Positions 1 through 6,519 are shown, numbered from the stretch's first letter. The stretch is DNA of 13,150 nt from Nitrospirae bacterium GWC2_57_9 (GCA_001805085.1 MHEA01000022.1:249-13398), one strand, 5' to 3'. Notes: generated by a model not told the origin, from the letters alone. Translations and numbers: made by a program.

Positions 1-408
1 GCCGATGACGTTCGAATCGAGCTCCTTGATCTTCCGCGCCTGTCCAGGGTCCACCTTCCGGCTCAGCCAGACGAAATGCCGGTCACCATCCAGTTTGCGT
101 TCGAGCACGCGGGCGTTCTCGTGCAGGATCCGGGACAGGCGCTGGGCCGTTTCCCTCGGATTCCTGATCCTGGATGGGATGCCGTATACCGAATCCACGT
201 CAAGACTGACCGCAAGTTCACGGCCGATGCGGTCGTAGATGGTTCCCCGCTTGGCATCAAGCCTGACCAGCCGCTCCTGCTGGCGCTCGGCCCGGTCCGT
301 GAGCTCCGCCCGCTGGTACACCTGCAGATACACGAGCCGCAGTGCCACGGCCGCGTAGCCCAGGACCATCACCAGCAGTACCGCAAGTATCCTCCCCCGT
401 CGTTCCAT
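1..408 (-). CDS. ftsI: Class B penicillin-binding protein (FtsI/PBP3-like), N-terminal part, cut by window edge
   Basis: The first 136 codons of a septal peptidoglycan transpeptidase, which would cross-link peptidoglycan at the division site; the catalytic domain lies outside the window. A single N-terminal membrane anchor (about residues 7-28) follows a short Arg-rich cytoplasmic tail. Then comes the class B PBP signature AKRGTIYDRIGRELAVS (about 52-68), the start of the non-catalytic pedestal domain. The usual Asn of the DRNG turn is Ile here. The ATG at 408 has GGGGAAGG just upstream and lies 12 nt after the ftsL stop, so the two are probably cotranscribed. Gene order (mraZ, rsmH, ftsL, then this) supports ftsI, but spoVD/PBP2-type relatives share this N-terminus and cannot be excluded without the rest. 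Confidence 0.9.
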   Translation of the reverse strand, partial: MERRGRILAVLLVMVLGYAAVALRLVYLQVYQRAELTDRAERQQERLVRLDAKRGTIYDRIGRELAVSLDVDSVYGIPSRIRNPRETAQRLSRILHENARVLERKLDGDRHFVWLSRKVDPGQARKIKELDSNVIG

Positions 409-420
409 GCCTTCCCCGCG

Positions 421-753
421 CTATTCTGCGGACGCCGCTTTTCGCTTCACGGTTACCACGTTCTCTTTCGGCGGCCGGACCATACCCATCCGTTTGGTTG
501 CGATCTCTTCGATGCGCGCCGGGGCGGAGAGGCTGGAAGCCTCGATCCTCAGCGAGCGATTCGCGCGCTCCAGTTCCTTTTTCTCCCGCTCCAGCGCCTC
601 GATCCGGTATCCGAGCTGGACGATGCTCACCTTGCCGGCGACGTACAGGATCAGCGACGCAACGATGAGCAGGATGACCAGGGCGCGCCTGACGCTTCCA
701 CGCCTGCCCCGTTCGAATACCAGAGACCCTATGTCGCCGACACGTGATGTCAT
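421..753 (-). CDS. ftsL: Cell division protein FtsL-like
   Basis: A 110-residue bitopic membrane protein in the ftsL slot between rsmH and ftsI. It has a basic cytoplasmic N-terminus (RGRRGSVRR), one transmembrane helix (about 23-40), then a periplasmic coiled coil rich in Glu, Arg and Leu (about 45-75). The segment IEEIATKRMGMVRPPKENVV (about 81-100) is the typical FtsL end motif. Known FtsL pairs with FtsB and FtsQ and helps activate FtsWI at the septum. FtsL is poorly conserved, so the call rests on topology, end motif and gene order together. Its Shine-Dalgarno is weak (AAAGAG close to the ATG). The 93-nt gap to rsmH is AT-rich and follows a CRP-type palindrome, so local regulation is possible. 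Confidence 0.88.
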   Translation of the reverse strand: MTSRVGDIGSLVFERGRRGSVRRALVILLIVASLILYVAGKVSIVQLGYRIEALEREKKELERANRSLRIEASSLSAPARIEEIATKRMGMVRPPKENVVTVKRKAASAE

Positions 754-834
754 AACTCTTTTTCCCGAAATTTTAAAGTTAGAATTCTATTTTTCTTGAA
801 AAATTACCCGTTCGTGCCCGATCATCGCCGGTCG

Positions 835-852
835 CTGTGATCGTGATCACAG
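835..852. promoter_or_regulatory. CRP-type palindrome upstream of ftsL
   Basis: Bases 836-851 read TGTGATCGTGATCACA, a perfect TGTGA-N6-TCACA box. With the flanking C and G the symmetry reaches 8 bp per arm around a central GT. It covers the rsmH stop codon, and its centre is about 90 nt before the ftsL ATG. A 2-nt loop makes an RNA hairpin awkward, so a protein operator for a CRP/FNR-family regulator is the better reading. No strong ftsL promoter was found; TAGAAT (784-789, minus) is a possible -10 without a convincing -35. Occupancy and regulator are unknown. Confidence 0.5.
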
Positions 853-1812
853 TTTCTCGGCAGCCCGGAGCTTTGCGCTCCGTGATGCGGGATTTCGCGC
901 AAGCTCTTCCCGGCCTGCGGTGATCGGTCGTTTTGTCAGTATGTTCAGCACGGGCTTGGTCCCGCAGCCGCACACCGGCAGTTTTGGCGGGCAGGTGCAT
1001 CCCCGGGCAGCTGCCACAAAGCTCTGCTTTACGATCCGGTCCTCGAGCGAATGGAAAGAGATGATCGCCATCCTTCCCCCGGGCTGAAGAAGCGGAATCG
1101 TGTGGACAAGCGCGTCGCGGAGCGCGGCCATTTCGTCGTTTACGGCTATCCGGAGGGCTTGAAAAGTGAGCGTGGCAGGGTGTATTCGCCGGGAGGAGTA
1201 AGGAGGAAACACGCTTGAAACGATCCGGGCGAGTTGAGCCGTGGTGGTGATCGGCTCACGGGCCCTCGCCTGCTCGATAGCCCTCGCTATGGCACCTGCC
1301 TTGCGCTCTTCGCCGTATTCCCGGATGATCCTCGCGAGCTCTTCACGAGGAAGACCGTTCACCAGGTCGGCCGCGTTCCGGGGCCGGCCCCGGTCCATGC
1401 GCATGTCAAGGGGCCCCTCAAGCATGAAACTGAAGCCCCGTTGCGGAGACCTGAGATGGAACCAGGAAACACCGAGGTCGAGAAGGACGCCGTTCACCGG
1501 TCCGCACCCCAGTTCGGTGAGCACCGTGGGCAGGTCACGAAAGTTCGCCTGCCGGATAACAACGCGGGCTCCGAAGGGTGCAAGTACCGCTCTCGACCGC
1601 TCCACTGCTTCGGCATCCTGGTCCAGGCCGATCAGGACTCCGTCGGGGGCCGACCGCGTCAGGATCTCAGCGGCATGACCGCCGGCTCCGAGCGTTCCAT
1701 CCACATAGACCCCGCCCGGTTTCGGGGAGAGCAGATCCACGGCCTCGGACAGAAGGACGGGAACATGCTCGATGTTCGGTGTGCCGGGTTCGGAGTTCGG
1801 AGTGTCGGTCAT
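847..1812 (-). CDS. rsmH: 16S rRNA (cytosine(1402)-N(4))-methyltransferase RsmH (MraW)
   Basis: RsmH transfers a methyl group from S-adenosylmethionine to N4 of C1402 in the 16S rRNA decoding centre. The 321-residue product (family usually about 310-320) contains EHVPVLLSEAVDLL near the start, the SAM-binding loop VDGTLGAGGHA (about 37-47), GVLLDLGVSWFHLRSPQRGF in the middle and IISFHSLEDRIVKQ near the end. A late Cys-rich stretch (CTCPPKLPVCGCG) is also typical. The ATG at 1812 is preferred over the one at 1818 because GGAGAGG lies 7 nt before it. Residues 4-13 (TPNSEPGTPN) are encoded by a heptamer-repeat tract and look like an added low-complexity extension before the conserved domain. The gene lies between the STAS gene (44 nt upstream) and ftsL. 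Confidence 0.97.
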   Translation of the reverse strand: MTDTPNSEPGTPNIEHVPVLLSEAVDLLSPKPGGVYVDGTLGAGGHAAEILTRSAPDGVLIGLDQDAEAVERSRAVLAPFGARVVIRQANFRDLPTVLTELGCGPVNGVLLDLGVSWFHLRSPQRGFSFMLEGPLDMRMDRGRPRNAADLVNGLPREELARIIREYGEERKAGAIARAIEQARAREPITTTAQLARIVSSVFPPYSSRRIHPATLTFQALRIAVNDEMAALRDALVHTIPLLQPGGRMAIISFHSLEDRIVKQSFVAAARGCTCPPKLPVCGCGTKPVLNILTKRPITAGREELARNPASRSAKLRAAEKL

Positions 1813-1860
1813 CAGCATGCCTCTCCATTCCGCATTCCGAATACCGCATTCCGCACTCAG
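1775..1860. repeat. Two short heptamer-repeat arrays flanking the rsmH start
   Basis: Array 1 (1775-1809) has a 7-bp period with unit TTCGGAG: two exact copies at 1789-1802, one near copy at 1775 and two degenerate units. Array 2 (1826-1860) has unit CATTCCG: exact copies at 1826, 1833 and 1847, plus AATACCG at 1840 and the degenerate CACTCAG at 1854, which contains the STAS stop codon. The units are related on opposite strands (CGGAGTT against CGGAATG). The rsmH Shine-Dalgarno and ATG lie in the 16 bases between the arrays. This resembles the dispersed short tandem repeats seen between genes in some environmental genomes, here reaching into coding sequence on both sides. Confidence 0.75.
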
Positions 1861-2216
1861 AGCCCCAGCGGCAAGTTCGTGGCGGGCTTGGATACGCCGA
1901 AGCTCTTGGCGGCCTGCTGCGGCGTATCGAACACCTGGAACTCATCGAGCACGCCGGTGGTGCGGAAAATGTTCTTGAGGTAATCGGACATTCCCGCCAG
2001 CCGGATGTCCCCGCCGAAGGACTGGAGCCGCCTCTTCTCCTCAACCAGCATCGGAAGGATAGTAAAATGAATATGCTCGGCGGAATCGAAGTTCAGGATC
2101 AGACCATACATCTCGCCCTTGATGAGCTGGCCGATGACCCTGCCGATCTCCGCCATTTTGGCCGGGTCGATCTCTCCTTCCAGGTTCATCTGATATACCT
2201 TGAGCTTGGTTTCCAT
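1857..2216 (-). CDS. STAS-domain protein (anti-sigma factor antagonist-like), phosphoacceptor motif altered
   Basis: A 119-residue single-domain protein fitting the STAS / SpoIIAA-like fold, including the late segment GGDIRLAGMSDYLKNIFRTTG, which aligns with the usual GGxLxLxxxxxxVxxxLxxTG. At the switch position, where phosphorylatable members read DSSG, this protein reads HFTI (residues 50-53), so the classical Ser is Phe and only the next residue is a hydroxyl side chain. It may therefore work without phosphorylation or as a structural partner; that is inference. Start ATG 2216, 7 nt after the mraZ stop, without a clear Shine-Dalgarno, suggests translational coupling. An in-frame GTG at 2264 would add 16 residues overlapping mraZ and looks less likely. 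A STAS gene between mraZ and rsmH is unusual. The final 14 residues or so (SKPATNLPLGL end) look unstructured. Confidence 0.85.
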   Translation of the reverse strand: METKLKVYQMNLEGEIDPAKMAEIGRVIGQLIKGEMYGLILNFDSAEHIHFTILPMLVEEKRRLQSFGGDIRLAGMSDYLKNIFRTTGVLDEFQVFDTPQQAAKSFGVSKPATNLPLGL

Positions 2217-2223
2217 ATTATTG

Positions 2224-2658
2224 TTAGAGGCCCAATGTGGCGAGCGCCTCGCCGATCTTGTCACCGTTTTGAGAATGTCGTGCCTCCCACGCCGTTACGT
2301 CCCATATCTCGATCTTGTTCATAATACCTACGACCAATACGCTCTTGCTGATGCTCGCCCGGTCGCGATGGGAAGGCGGTATCAGGATCCTCCCCTGTCT
2401 GTCCAGTTCGCATTCGGTGGCGGAGGAAAAAAAGAAGCGCATGAAGTCCTTGACCTCCTGCTTCATCATCGGGAGGGACTTGATCTTCTCCTCGAGCTTT
2501 TCCCATTCCTCGAGGGGATAGACGGTCAGACACTTGTCGAAGTCCATGGCCAGTACGAGCTTTCCCTCATACCGGTCGGCGATGATATCACGGAACTTCG
2601 ACGGCACGCTCACCCGCCCTTTGGCATCAACGCTGTGTTCAAAGCTGCCCCGGAACAT
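2224..2658 (-). CDS. mraZ: Transcriptional regulator MraZ
   Basis: MraZ is the first gene of the dcw operon and a ring-forming DNA-binding protein that represses its own operon in studied bacteria. The 144-residue product matches the usual length and has two AbrB-like SpoVT/MraZ repeats. The first starts with MFRGSFEHSVDAKGRVSVPS (1-20); the second carries ELDRQGRILIPPSHRD (about 87-102). The SVDAKGRV and LDRQGRI elements are the paired DNA-contact motifs. ATG 2658 is preceded by GGGAGG. A longer frame back to 2739 would run through the promoter and operator, so it is rejected. The four-box operator just upstream fits autoregulation of mraZ, the STAS gene, rsmH, ftsL and ftsI. Confidence 0.97.
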   Translation of the reverse strand: MFRGSFEHSVDAKGRVSVPSKFRDIIADRYEGKLVLAMDFDKCLTVYPLEEWEKLEEKIKSLPMMKQEVKDFMRFFFSSATECELDRQGRILIPPSHRDRASISKSVLVVGIMNKIEIWDVTAWEARHSQNGDKIGEALATLGL

Positions 2659-2663
2659 GGTCC

Positions 2664-2699
2664 TCCCAGCAAATACCACCGCTTCCCACTTTATACCAC
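2664..2699 (-). promoter_or_regulatory. MraZ operator: four TGG boxes at 10-bp intervals
   Basis: On the minus strand GTGG occurs at 2699-2696, 2689-2686 and 2679-2676, and CTGG at 2669-2666. Each is exactly 10 bp from the next, giving TGGTA, TGGGA, TGGTA, TGGGA separated by 5-nt spacers. Known MraZ binding regions consist of TGGGN-type direct repeats with 5-nt spacers. The array runs from just after the predicted transcription start to the Shine-Dalgarno of mraZ, so bound MraZ would sit in the early transcribed region. Confidence 0.85.
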
Positions 2700-2710
2700 C
2701 TGCTGGCCAG

Positions 2711-2739
2711 AGTATATATTTCAGGGGTAGCCTTGTCAA
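2711..2739 (-). promoter_or_regulatory. Sigma70-type promoter of the dcw operon (PmraZ)
   Basis: A perfect -35 TTGACA (2739-2734) and a -10 TATACT (2716-2711) are separated by exactly 17 bp. The predicted start near 2704 gives a leader of about 46 nt that carries the MraZ operator and the Shine-Dalgarno. Confidence 0.88.
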
Positions 2740-2806
2740 GAAAAAATATTAATTTTTTGGGACGTTAGATAGTGGGGAGCATTGGCGGCAGGCAGGGATT
2801 TTTGTA

Positions 2807-2835
2807 ATGACAAGGTGGTGCAAAATGGGTAATAT
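2807..2835 (+). promoter_or_regulatory. Possible promoter of the HNH gene
   Basis: ATGACA (2807-2812) and TAATAT (2830-2835) are 17 bp apart. The -10 matches only 4 of 6 consensus bases, so this is weaker than the other promoters listed. The start site would fall about at the GTG codon at 2842, which has no Shine-Dalgarno; a leaderless transcript is possible. Confidence 0.4.
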
Positions 2836-2841
2836 TAAAAA

Positions 2842-3147
2842 GTGGATGATTTTTTCATTTCAGCCGGCGAGGAGCATATCAAGCGGGAAAAAGCGAAAGC
2901 CCGCGACCTGCGCCAATCGCAATGGTGGAAGCGCAAGCGTTCGGCCGGGATCTGCTATTATTGCGGCGGCAGGTTCAAGCCCGCGGAGCTCACCATGGAT
3001 CATTTGGTGCCGGTCACCCGAGGCGGCAGATCCGTGCAGGGAAACGTGGTGCCCGCCTGCAAGGAGTGCAACAACAAGAAAAAATATCTTCTTCCGATGG
3101 AGTGGGAGGAGTATCTGAGAGCAATCGGCACAGAGCAGCAGAAGTGA
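2842..3147 (+). CDS. HNH endonuclease domain protein
   Basis: A 101-residue protein with a compact HNH nuclease fold. C38-x2-C41 and C73-x2-C76 are the zinc ligands, DHLVPVTRGG (53-62) carries the Asp-His of the first HNH element, and N68 is the central Asn. The fold cuts or nicks DNA in characterised relatives (McrA-like and phage-type HNH proteins), but the biological role of stand-alone small members is mostly unknown. The N-terminus MDDFFISAGEEH and the tail KKYLLPMEWEEYL look like a complete domain, not a fragment. The start is GTG 2842: a TAA lies two codons upstream in frame and no later start keeps the N-terminus. There is no Shine-Dalgarno. It diverges from mraZ and converges on the response regulator, so it is probably monocistronic. 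No methylase or other restriction partner is adjacent. Confidence 0.88.
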   Translation: MDDFFISAGEEHIKREKAKARDLRQSQWWKRKRSAGICYYCGGRFKPAELTMDHLVPVTRGGRSVQGNVVPACKECNNKKKYLLPMEWEEYLRAIGTEQQK

Positions 3148-3177
3148 TCGCAGCCGGGAGCCACGCGCCACTGAAGC

Positions 3178-3813
3178 CTATTTTTTATAATATTCGGGAT
3201 ACAGCCTTCGCGCGCAATCAGGACAGATCGCGTGGGAAAACTCAGCTTCCGAATGTTCCCCTATATATTCCTCTATCTGCTGCCAGTATCCCCGGTCATC
3301 TCGGATCTTCTTGCAGGATGCGCAAATGGGCAAATAGCCGGTCAATTGCTTTACTTTGGCAAGAGCCGCCTGCAGGTCGCCGATCAATTGTTCCCGTTCA
3401 TCCTGATAACGCCTGGCCGAGCGGCGGAACTCGATGACTTCCCCGCATTTTTCCAGGGCAGCTGATAATTTCTCTGCATCGACCGGTTTCAGCACATAGC
3501 GGTCGATGCCCGCGTCGATAGCGCTCATCAGGTAGGAAGAGTCGCTGTGGGCGGTCGTCACGATGATCTGAACATCCGGTTGCGAGCGTCTGATGGCCCT
3601 TGCCATCTCCAGTCCATCCATAACCGGCATTCTGATGTCCGTTATGACGAGCTCCGGGCGATGTTCCCGGAACAGGCTGAGCCCTTCCTCCCCGTTCCTG
3701 GCAACAAGCACCTCGCGGACCCTGCGCTTCAGGAACACCGTGATCTCGTCCCGGGTCGCATGCTCATCCTCGACGTACAGGACCGAGAGATCGAATGCTT
3801 TCTGGTCATCCAT
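3178..3813 (-). CDS. Response regulator, REC domain plus C-terminal Cys4 motif
   Basis: A 211-residue receiver protein, probably phosphorylated by the overlapping kinase upstream. The REC domain (about 9-125) has the acidic cluster VEDE (15-18), phosphoacceptor D59 in ITDIRMPVMDG, switch T85/T86 and K109 in VLKPVD. A helical linker (about 130-155) leads to LPICASCKKIRDDRGYWQQI and ICPDCARRLYPEY, giving C164-x2-C167 and C197-x2-C200, a probable zinc-ribbon-like module. This tail is familiar at the end of many response regulators and hybrid kinases, and its function is not established. There is no DNA-binding or enzymatic output domain, so output may be by protein contact. ATG 3813 lies inside the kinase stop (ATGGATGA), an 8-nt overlap that implies translational coupling. 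Confidence 0.93.
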   Translation of the reverse strand: MDDQKAFDLSVLYVEDEHATRDEITVFLKRRVREVLVARNGEEGLSLFREHRPELVITDIRMPVMDGLEMARAIRRSQPDVQIIVTTAHSDSSYLMSAIDAGIDRYVLKPVDAEKLSAALEKCGEVIEFRRSARRYQDEREQLIGDLQAALAKVKQLTGYLPICASCKKIRDDRGYWQQIEEYIGEHSEAEFSHAICPDCARRLYPEYYKK

Positions 3814-5527
3814 GCTTTACCCCGGCTTGCGGCAGTTCTATCGTGAAGACAGCGCCCCCTGCGTCATTCTCAGCAAAGAGCTTGCCGCCCATATGTTCCT
3901 CGATGATCACTTTCGACATGTAGAGTCCGAGTCCGGTGCCTTTCGCCGGGCCTTTGGTCGTAAAGTAAGGTTCAAAGACCCGACCGATGACATCGGGCGC
4001 GATCCCCCCGCCGTTGTCACTGGCCTTGATCATGATCTTTCCCTCGCCGCTGAAAAAATCGAAATGCATGCTTCCCTGGTCCGCGGCCTTCCCTGCCCCC
4101 CGTTTCTCCAGGATCGCGTCCCTGGCGTTGTTGATCAGGTTCAGCATAACATGCTCGAACTCGTTGCGAAATCCCCGGGCCGTCTTGTCGGCACAGGCCG
4201 CGATATCGGCCACGTTGCGAAAGGTCCTGCGGTGGGTATGGCAGGTGAGCCGGAAGGATATGTCGTTTGCGGCCAGCTGAGCTGAGAAGAGCGAGAGTAC
4301 GTTGCCGAGCGCCTGCATCGTATCAAAGACAATCTTTTCCTTGTCCGGCTGGAAAAAATCCCGGAAATCATCGATGGTCTTCGACATGTGCTGGATCTGG
4401 GCCATGGACTTCTGCACCGTTCGTTCCAGGTAATCCCTGTCCAGCTCGCCGTAGGTGTAGGCGTCCTTCAGGTTCTGCACGATCAGCCCGAGGGCGTTCA
4501 GGGGCTGCCGCCACTGGTGCGCGATGGCGCCCAGCATTTCCCCCATTGCTGCCATTTTGGACTGCTGGACGAGGATCTGCTCGTTCTTGACCCGCATGGC
4601 GATCTCGTCCTCCACCATTTTTTCGAGATCCCTGGTCAGGCCTTCGAGCTGATGGGTCCTCTCGCGCAGGGCCTCTTCCGACCGCTTCCGGTCCGTGATG
4701 TCCTGGAACAGCCAGATGGATCCGTCGGCTGGGGATTCCGGGTTCACCGCCCGGCCGGTCAGGTTCATCCAGATGAGAGTGCCGTCTTTCCTGACCACCT
4801 TCACTTCCGTGGTGTAGCTCGCGCCTGAGGCTATCCGGGCATAACCCTCCCTCCCTATCCGTTCATAATCGAAATCATCGGCATAGAGGATACGCGTATC
4901 CTGTCCCTGATACTCTCCGCGCTCATACCCGCAGATCCTTTCGAAGGCCGGATTGGCCCAGACGAATTTCCTGTTCTTTAAATAAGCGATGCCGATTGCC
5001 ACGCTGTCGAGGATCACGCGCTGCTCGTTTGCAAGCTGCCGGATCCTTTCTTCCGACTGTCTGCTTTCGGTGATATCGCGACCGACGGACTGATACTCGA
5101 CGAGCTTGCCGTCCGCGTCGAACAGCGCCGAATGGGTCCACTGATGCCGCCGTTCGGAACCGTCCGGGAGGACCGCCCTGTTCTCGGTTACGGCAGAGGG
5201 ATTCTGACCGGACAGCGATTCAATGGTGTTGATCGTGGCTTCGCGGTCACCGGGATGCAGAAACGCATAGAAGGACCTTCCGATCAACTCCTCGGAGCTC
5301 ATGCCGACATAACGGGCGAGCGACTCGTTCACGAAGGTAAGAATTCCGCCCGCCAGGTATCGGCCGATGAAGTCGACCTGGTTCTCGACGATGGCGCGGT
5401 AGCGTTCTTCGCTCTTTCGCAGCGCATTCTCGGCCTGTTTCCGCTCGGTGATCTCCTGGACCACTCCAAACATAGAAACCGGACGGCCGGCAGGGTCGCG
5501 GACCACTTCCCCGACGGTATGGGTGCG
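3806..5527 (-). CDS. Kinase fragment 3: PAS domains and catalytic core
   Basis: The frame resumes as THTVGEVVRDPAGRPVSMF, the end of the first PAS with its C-terminal PAC motif, then two further PAS domains ending in DITES and DITDRK. The HisKA box MAAMGEMLGAIAHQWRQPLN supplies the phosphoacceptor His (reconstructed H983). The ATP-binding domain has the N box NLINNARDAI, the G1 box DNGGGI, the F box FEPYFTT and the G2 box GTGLGL, so catalytic residues are intact. The in-frame ATG at 5617 lies upstream of the lesion in out-of-frame sequence and is not a natural start. The end overlaps the response regulator by 8 nt. Confidence 0.8.
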   Translation of the reverse strand, partial: RTHTVGEVVRDPAGRPVSMFGVVQEITERKQAENALRKSEERYRAIVENQVDFIGRYLAGGILTFVNESLARYVGMSSEELIGRSFYAFLHPGDREATINTIESLSGQNPSAVTENRAVLPDGSERRHQWTHSALFDADGKLVEYQSVGRDITESRQSEERIRQLANEQRVILDSVAIGIAYLKNRKFVWANPAFERICGYERGEYQGQDTRILYADDFDYERIGREGYARIASGASYTTEVKVVRKDGTLIWMNLTGRAVNPESPADGSIWLFQDITDRKRSEEALRERTHQLEGLTRDLEKMVEDEIAMRVKNEQILVQQSKMAAMGEMLGAIAHQWRQPLNALGLIVQNLKDAYTYGELDRDYLERTVQKSMAQIQHMSKTIDDFRDFFQPDKEKIVFDTMQALGNVLSLFSAQLAANDISFRLTCHTHRRTFRNVADIAACADKTARGFRNEFEHVMLNLINNARDAILEKRGAGKAADQGSMHFDFFSGEGKIMIKASDNGGGIAPDVIGRVFEPYFTTKGPAKGTGLGLYMSKVIIEEHMGGKLFAENDAGGAVFTIELPQAGVKHG

Positions 5528-6519
5528 CCATCGAGAGCGATGATGCGGTATTCCCCTGCGAACTGGCCGCTCCGGTTCAGGGCGGCATCTATGGACGAAG
5601 TGAACGCCTCCCGGCATTCGGGAGCAAGCGTTTGCAGGACTATATCATAAGAAGGCCGGTGAACACGGCGATCGGCGCCATACAGCCGGTACACCTCATC
5701 GGACCAATTCAGCTCATTGGTTGCGATATTCCATTCCCAGCTTCCCACTTTCGCTACCCTTTGCGCCCGGTTCAGGCGCTCCTCGCTCTCCCGCAGTTCC
5801 CGGGTGCGCTTCGCGATCCGCTCTTCCAGTTCGCTGTTCATTTTGCGGATATGATGGAATTGCAGCGCCGTGATCTGCGCCATTTCCCTGAAATTGTAGA
5901 TCAGCTGCTCCGTCTCCGTGATGGCGCTCTCCGGCCAGATTATCTCTGTCCCGGACGATATCCGGTTCGGCAGGTCGGAAGAGACCCGGCGGAGGTCCGC
6001 TATCGGCTGGACAGCCTTGCGGCTGACCAGCTCAGCCGCGGCAAGCGCTGCGAGAAGGATGGCAAACACCCAGGAGAGATTGGCCGTATACCGCGCATAC
6101 ATCCGCTGCTGAAAGGGCGCCAGGGGCTGTTCAAGGATCAACTTCCATTCCGCCATGCCCCCGATCCGGCTTTCAGTAAAATAGATTGCCTTCTTCCACT
6201 GTTCCGAAACGGACCGATTCTTCGCATTCCGCGGGACCCATTTCACGATCCCCTCTTCGACCCGCTCGCTCTGTCCTTCTTCCCGAATGAACGGGGTGAG
6301 CTGCCGTAATTCAGGCCGGCTGCTGACGATAACGTTGCCGTTCTTGTCTAAAAGCACATAGTGTGCCTGAGGAAGCGAGATGTCCTTCAAGTTCAGCACG
6401 ATCATCTCGCTGACCCTGTCGAGATTGAGTACCCCGATCGCATACCCCGCGTAGCGCCCCGCTCTGACCACCGGGGCTACTTGAGGAGCGACCGGTTTGG
6501 GTGCGCCGACCCTTCCCAA
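5528..6519 (-). CDS. Kinase fragment 2: rest of Cache-like sensor, TM, HAMP-like linker, first PAS
   Basis: This frame continues the sensor as VAPVVRAGRYAGYAIGVLNL and HYVLLDKNGNVIVSS, typical of the membrane-proximal half of a dCache domain. A TM helix (SWVFAILLAALAAAELVS), a HAMP-like segment beginning KAVQPIADLRRVSSDL, and a coiled coil (RKMNSELEERIAKRTRELRESEERL) follow. The PAS domain WEWNIATNELNWSDEVYRLYG runs to GEYRIIALDG, where the frame is lost near 5527. The only possible start is a TTG at 6519 inside the repeat, so it is unlikely to be made independently. Confidence 0.7.

Noticed and set aside
690..720. GTTCGAATACC resembling a tRNA T-arm
   Set aside because: No matching acceptor, D or anticodon arms; it lies inside the ftsL coding sequence.
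76..747. Long plus-strand open frame opposite ftsI and ftsL
   Set aside because: No recognisable domain and no ribosome site, and it is antisense to two recognised genes; a shadow of GC-rich codon use.
2659..2739. Upstream extension of mraZ to a start at 2739
   Set aside because: It would translate the promoter and operator; the family N-terminus MFRGSFEH begins at 2658 behind a good ribosome site.
3148..3190. Possible bidirectional terminator between the HNH gene and the response regulator
   Set aside because: Only a T-run (3181-3186) within the regulator's last codons was seen; no convincing stem precedes it.
5528..5617. ATG at 5617 as the start of a separate cytoplasmic kinase
   Set aside because: The first 30 residues are out-of-frame translation of the PAS domain encoded in the neighbouring frame; the gene is continuous with the upstream fragments.
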